The notes under the pieces were generated by a model. That model saw only the letters and a list, made by a program, of their open reading frames with translations. It was not told the DNA's origin and ran no database searches. Shown here one piece after another: positions 15,135 through 18,127 of a DNA stretch of 18,127 nt. The DNA lies in NCBI GenBank assembly GCA_937900695.1, contig CALCFD010000042.1:1-18127 (forward strand). Direction: 5' to 3'. The number at the start of each line of letters is the position of its first letter. Positions within the stretch are counted from its first letter, which is position 1. Made by a program: the position numbers and the translations under genes. The stretch comes from an uncultured Eubacterium sp. Lineage in GTDB: Bacteria; Bacillota; Clostridia; Peptostreptococcales; Anaerovoracaceae.

Positions 15135-15509
15135 GTGAAAAATGTACTAGTCTGTATAACGAGAAAAGAAGCGGCAGATAAATTAATCGAATACGCAGAG
15201 AAGTTTATTTGTGATGAAAATGATAAGATGTATATTGTAAATATTGGTTCTTATGAAATGTACTATTTAAATAAGACTGAAGAAAATGAAGATCTTGATT
15301 ATTTATATGAAAAAGCTTTAGAACAGGGAGCTGATATTAAAACAATTAGGTCTAATAATGTCGTTGAATCATTATTTAACTATGTCAAATTAAAGGAAAT
15401 ATCTCAAATTGTTATAGAAGAAAAAAAAGAACTTAGAGGATTAAAAAATCTTGAAGTCAAACTAAAAAAAGAGGGTATTGATATAGCTTGTGATTATGTG
15501 GAAATTTAA
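15135..15509 (+). CDS. Small Usp-like protein
   Basis: A 124-residue protein with the alpha/beta fold pattern of universal stress proteins: MKNVLVCITRKEAADKLIEYA, a hydrophobic strand MYIVNIG (32-38), a helix with EDLDYLYEKALEQGAD, SNNVVESL and a late strand QIVIEE. The opening resembles Usp-like domains of Firmicutes and of KdpD. The nucleotide-binding glycine motif expected after the late strand is missing (EEKKELRGLKN instead), so ATP binding is doubtful. The start is taken as GTG at 15135, behind GGGGTGAG; another GTG at 15126 lies inside the permease gene. Being five bases after the permease stop, it is the last gene of the operon. Its role there is unknown. Confidence 0.65.
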   Translation: MKNVLVCITRKEAADKLIEYAEKFICDENDKMYIVNIGSYEMYYLNKTEENEDLDYLYEKALEQGADIKTIRSNNVVESLFNYVKLKEISQIVIEEKKELRGLKNLEVKLKKEGIDIACDYVEI

Positions 15510-15514
15510 ATAAA

Positions 15515-15554
15515 CTAAAAAAGATGCAAGGTGAATAAACTTGCATCTTTTTTT
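15515..15554. terminator. Bidirectional intrinsic terminator between convergent genes
   Basis: AAGATGCAAG (15521-15530) pairs perfectly with CTTGCATCTT (15540-15549). A-runs on the left and a T-run on the right give a U tract in both directions. It serves the YtrA-type operon on the plus strand and deoD on the minus strand, whose stop codon lies immediately to the right. Confidence 0.92.
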
Positions 15555-15555
15555 C

Positions 15556-16260
15556 TTATTTTACTGCTATTTCTAGAGCATATTTAATCATATCACCGTT
15601 TGCTTTTAATCTATCTTCAGTGGTTGCTTTTTCACCTGTTACAAAGTGGTCGGTGATAGTCATCATAGCAAGAGCATTTCTATTATGATATGCAGCATTC
15701 ATATATAAAGCTGCAGCTTCCATTTCTACAGCCATTACATGCATATTTGCCCATTTGTGCCACCATGCTTGGTTTGTTTCATAAAATACATCACATGATA
15801 CAACATTTCCTGCATTTACAGGTAGTTTCATTTCTTTATTAATCTCAGCAGCTTTTGTTAATAACTGCCAGCTAGCACAAGGTGCATATGAAGGAGGAAT
15901 TTCAAAAGCATGCGAAAAGTTAGAATCTGTAGATGCTGCTATTGCAAGGATGATATCGTTAATTTTTATATCTTCGTGAAATGAACCTGCTGTACCTATT
16001 CTAATAAGATTTTGAACATTGTATTCTGTCATAAGCTCCCAAGAGTAAATACCCATAGAAGGCATTCCCATACCTGTACCTTGAACTGAAACAGGTACCC
16101 CTTTATATCTACCAGTATAACCTAGCATATTTCTAACATCATTGTACTTTTTAGGCTCTTCTAAAAAGTTTTCGGCAATAAATTTTGCTCTAAGTGGATC
16201 ACCTGGTAATAAGATACTTTCGGCGATTTGATTTTTATCAGCATTAATATGTGTACTCAA
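15556..16260 (-). CDS. deoD: Purine nucleoside phosphorylase, DeoD type
   Basis: A 234-residue cytosolic enzyme of purine salvage that converts purine nucleosides and phosphate to free base and ribose-1-phosphate; active as a hexamer in this family. Residues match the DeoD type closely: H4, G20-D21 in LLPGDPLRA, R24, R43, R87 in RIGTAGS (phosphate site), E179 and E181 in VEMEAAA, and D204 in TITDHFVTGE (catalytic acid). The start is TTG at 16260, with AAAGGA (16269-16274) eight bases upstream; no ATG is available at the conserved N-terminus MSTHI. It stands alone between a bidirectional terminator and a divergent acyl-CoA synthetase gene. Confidence 0.95.
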   Translation of the reverse strand: MSTHINADKNQIAESILLPGDPLRAKFIAENFLEEPKKYNDVRNMLGYTGRYKGVPVSVQGTGMGMPSMGIYSWELMTEYNVQNLIRIGTAGSFHEDIKINDIILAIAASTDSNFSHAFEIPPSYAPCASWQLLTKAAEINKEMKLPVNAGNVVSCDVFYETNQAWWHKWANMHVMAVEMEAAALYMNAAYHNRNALAMMTITDHFVTGEKATTEDRLKANGDMIKYALEIAVK

Positions 16261-16284
16261 AATATATTTCCTTTCTCAACTTAA

Positions 16285-16312
16285 TTGTAGTATAATAGTA
16301 TAAGTATATTAT
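16285..16312 (+). promoter_or_regulatory. Probable promoter of the acyl-CoA synthetase gene in the divergent region
   Basis: TTGTAG (16285-16290) and TATTAT (16307-16312) are 16 bases apart on the plus strand. The region also holds tandem AGTATAAT / AGTATAAG units. Minus-strand TATACT boxes for deoD overlap it. The AT-richness makes any single match weak. Confidence 0.4.
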
Positions 16313-16343
16313 AACATAGAAAATGATTGGAGAGAACATGAAC

Positions 16344-18047
16344 ATGGAAGAGAAATTACATCCGATCAGAGAATTAAATTCGCTGAAGGAGTTAGTAGAA
16401 GAAGGTGCATCACTATTTGGAGAAAAGCCAGCCTTTTTAGCTAAACACAAAAAGGGTGGAGAATATTTTGAGATTTCTTTTAATCAGTTTAAAAAAGATG
16501 TAGATGCATTAGGTACGAAACTACTTGAAATGGGTTTAGAAGGTGAAAAGATAGCTATTATGGGTAATAATTGTTATCAATGGATTGTTGCTTATTTTGC
16601 TATTGTAAATGGGGTTGGCGTTGCTGTTCCACTAGATAAAGAATTAAAAGAAAATGAAATTTATAATCTACTAGAAACAGCAGATTGTAAAGCTGTATTT
16701 TATACATCAAACTTTGAAAAGTACTTTAAAGATTATGATATAGATTATAAGTTTAAGATGGATGCATATGAAAAAGAAGATAGTGATAGTATTGATCATC
16801 ATATCTGCAATTTAATTTCAAAGGGAAAGTCACTTTTAGAACTTGGTATTACAAGTTTTGTGGATAAGACTATTGATCCAAGAGCTATGAGCGTGATTTT
16901 ATTTACTTCAGGAACAACAGGTAATCCAAAGGGAGTTATGCTTTGTCATAAAAACCTTTGTCATGTTATTAAAGCTACTAGCCAGATTGTTAAATTAAGA
17001 GAGGATGATAGAACTTTATCAGTTTTACCTATTCATCATACATTTGAATCAACTATAGGTATTATGGTTGTTTTATTTCAGGGTTGTTCTATTGCATTTT
17101 ATGAAGGGCTAAAATATGTTCTAAAAAATATTCAGCAATCGAAGGCAAGTATTATAGTAGGTGTACCACTTATTATTGAATCTATATATAATAAGATTTG
17201 GAAAGAAGCTGAAAAAACTGGTAAAACTAAGATGCTTAAGGCTGCTATCAAATTAAATAAAACCTTATTAGCCTTAGGTATAGACAAAAGAGAAACGATT
17301 TTTAAATCTGTTAGAAAGAACTTTGGAGGTAAGTTTAGATTAGTTATATGTGGAGCTGCTGCAATGAATCCAGCTGTGCTTAGAGGTTTTGTAGATTTGG
17401 GATTTGACTTGTCACAGGGATATGGTTTAACTGAAACTGCACCACTTGTTGCTGGAGTACCTGATTTTGAAAACATTTACAAAAAAGCAGGATCATGCGG
17501 ACCGGCTATTCCAGGAGTAGAAATTAAAATCGACAATCCTGATGAGGATGGTATTGGCGAAATCTTAATTAAGGGACCTAACGTTATGCTTGGATATTAT
17601 AAGATGCCAGAGGAAACTGAAAAGGTTATTAAAGAAGAATGGTTCCATAGTGGTGATCTGGGCTTTTTAGATAAACAAGGTTGGTTATATATTACAGGTA
17701 GAGCAAAAAATGTTATCGTAACTAAGACTGGTAAGAACATTTATCCGGAGGAGATAGAAGTTCTTGTAAATGATTTAAAGTATGTTGAGGATTCCATGAT
17801 TTATGGTCTTAAAGAGGAACATGGTGAGGAATACTATGTTGCAGTTCAGATTAAACCTAATTATGAAGCAATTAAAGAAGATAAAGGGAAGCTTACTGAT
17901 AATGAAATTTATGAATTATTTAGGGATTTGATTTATGATATTAATAAAAATTTGGTAAGCTATAAACGTATTAAAAAGATTCAGATTCGTAAAGAAGATT
18001 TTGTAAGGACAACTACAAAGAAAATCAAGAGACAAGATAATATGTAA
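16344..18047 (+). CDS. AMP-forming acyl-CoA synthetase (long-chain fatty acid-CoA ligase-like)
   Basis: A 567-residue member of the ANL adenylating superfamily. It activates a carboxylic acid with ATP and transfers it to CoA, probably at the inner face of the membrane. Motifs: phosphate loop TSGTTGNPKG (188-197), HHTFE (231-235), GYGLTETAP (359-367), HSGD (435-438), TGRAKNVIVTKTGKNIYPEEIE in the hinge and C-terminal domain, and the catalytic lysine in TTKKIKR (559-560). The absence of a carrier domain and the overall pattern suggest a long-chain fatty acid ligase, but chain length cannot be read. ATG at 16344 is chosen, nine bases after GGAGAG; the ATGs at 16338 and 16323 have poor or no Shine-Dalgarno. 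An IS tip begins 27 bases after the stop, with no terminator between. Confidence 0.9.
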   Translation: MEEKLHPIRELNSLKELVEEGASLFGEKPAFLAKHKKGGEYFEISFNQFKKDVDALGTKLLEMGLEGEKIAIMGNNCYQWIVAYFAIVNGVGVAVPLDKELKENEIYNLLETADCKAVFYTSNFEKYFKDYDIDYKFKMDAYEKEDSDSIDHHICNLISKGKSLLELGITSFVDKTIDPRAMSVILFTSGTTGNPKGVMLCHKNLCHVIKATSQIVKLREDDRTLSVLPIHHTFESTIGIMVVLFQGCSIAFYEGLKYVLKNIQQSKASIIVGVPLIIESIYNKIWKEAEKTGKTKMLKAAIKLNKTLLALGIDKRETIFKSVRKNFGGKFRLVICGAAAMNPAVLRGFVDLGFDLSQGYGLTETAPLVAGVPDFENIYKKAGSCGPAIPGVEIKIDNPDEDGIGEILIKGPNVMLGYYKMPEETEKVIKEEWFHSGDLGFLDKQGWLYITGRAKNVIVTKTGKNIYPEEIEVLVNDLKYVEDSMIYGLKEEHGEEYYVAVQIKPNYEAIKEDKGKLTDNEIYELFRDLIYDINKNLVSYKRIKKIQIRKEDFVRTTTKKIKRQDNM

Positions 18048-18074
18048 AATAAACTGCATTTACGAAAATAAGTA

Positions 18075-18127
18075 TGAGGTGACCCCAAAAAGTTAGACTT
18101 TATTAGCGAGACAGTTTTTAACTGCCT
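18075..18127. mobile_element. Partial insertion sequence end, inverted copy
   Basis: Bases 18075-18126 are the perfect reverse complement of 1-52, and the tip TGAGGTGACCCC points inward. Fifty-two perfect bases is longer than the usual imperfect IS3 inverted repeat. Both edges are therefore probably the same end of two oppositely oriented copies. The window stops before any transposase codon can be recognised. Confidence 0.6.

Noticed and set aside
16244..16450. Minus-strand frame between deoD and the acyl-CoA synthetase
   Set aside because: It covers the divergent promoter region and the start of the synthetase gene, and its composition is not protein-like.
1..18127. An 18-kb composite transposon formed by the two terminal IS tips
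   Set aside because: The contents are chromosomal housekeeping and regulatory genes with matching base composition, and no full IS or target duplication is visible. Contig ends at a repeated IS explain it more simply.

Overview
The window is a low-GC stretch with strong Shine-Dalgarno sequences (AGGAGG, AAGGAG), GTG and TTG starts, and TGA used as a stop. A SCIFF precursor/maturase pair, an M20 dipeptidase of the PepV type, a YtrA-type GntR operon and a yybP-ykoY riboswitch all point to an anaerobic Clostridia-class Firmicute. I cannot name the genus. No rRNA, tRNA, CRISPR or prophage genes are visible. Most of the window looks like ordinary chromosome.

Layout. (1) Both edges carry the same 52-base sequence in inverted orientation. 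It has the TG..CA tip and GACCCC/AAAAGTTAGAC sequence of an IS3-type insertion sequence end, so the window runs from one IS copy to another. (2) Minus strand, 69-4095: a promoter, a yybP-ykoY (Mn2+) riboswitch overlapping an intrinsic terminator, a P-type cation ATPase (probably a Mn2+ exporter), and dinB (DNA polymerase IV) 11 bases downstream. (3) Plus strand, 4162-6585: an HD-domain phosphohydrolase behind a hairpin-rich leader. Next comes a short SCIFF peptide gene (scfA, absent from long-ORF calls), a hairpin terminator, and the radical SAM/SPASM maturase scfB. (4) 6599-9069: three near-helical direct repeats resembling a WalR box, then a membrane-anchored peptidoglycan-deacetylase-like protein and a DUF445 membrane protein. 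(5) 9075-12172: a YfcC/DcuC-type transporter and a PepV dipeptidase, whose codon use suggests high expression, closed by a clear terminator. (6) 12193-15554: an autoregulated YtrA-like operon of repressor, ABC ATPase, ABC permease with a large soluble C-terminal domain, and a small Usp-like protein, ended by a bidirectional terminator. (7) 15556-18047: deoD (minus) divergent from an AMP-forming acyl-CoA synthetase (plus).

How the parts work together. The Mn2+ riboswitch is built as an ON switch: the 3' strand of its P1 helix is also the 5' arm of the terminator. Metal binding should therefore release transcription of the exporter, and with it dinB. The SCIFF pair is a ribosomal-peptide modification system. 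The transporter and dipeptidase suggest peptide or amino-acid catabolism.

The most unusual item is the SCIFF precursor. As I recall the characterised SCIFF peptides, the thioether links Cys32 to Thr37. This peptide has Ser at both positions and a replacement cysteine at position 46. If the maturase is active, its cross-linking pattern must differ from the described one.
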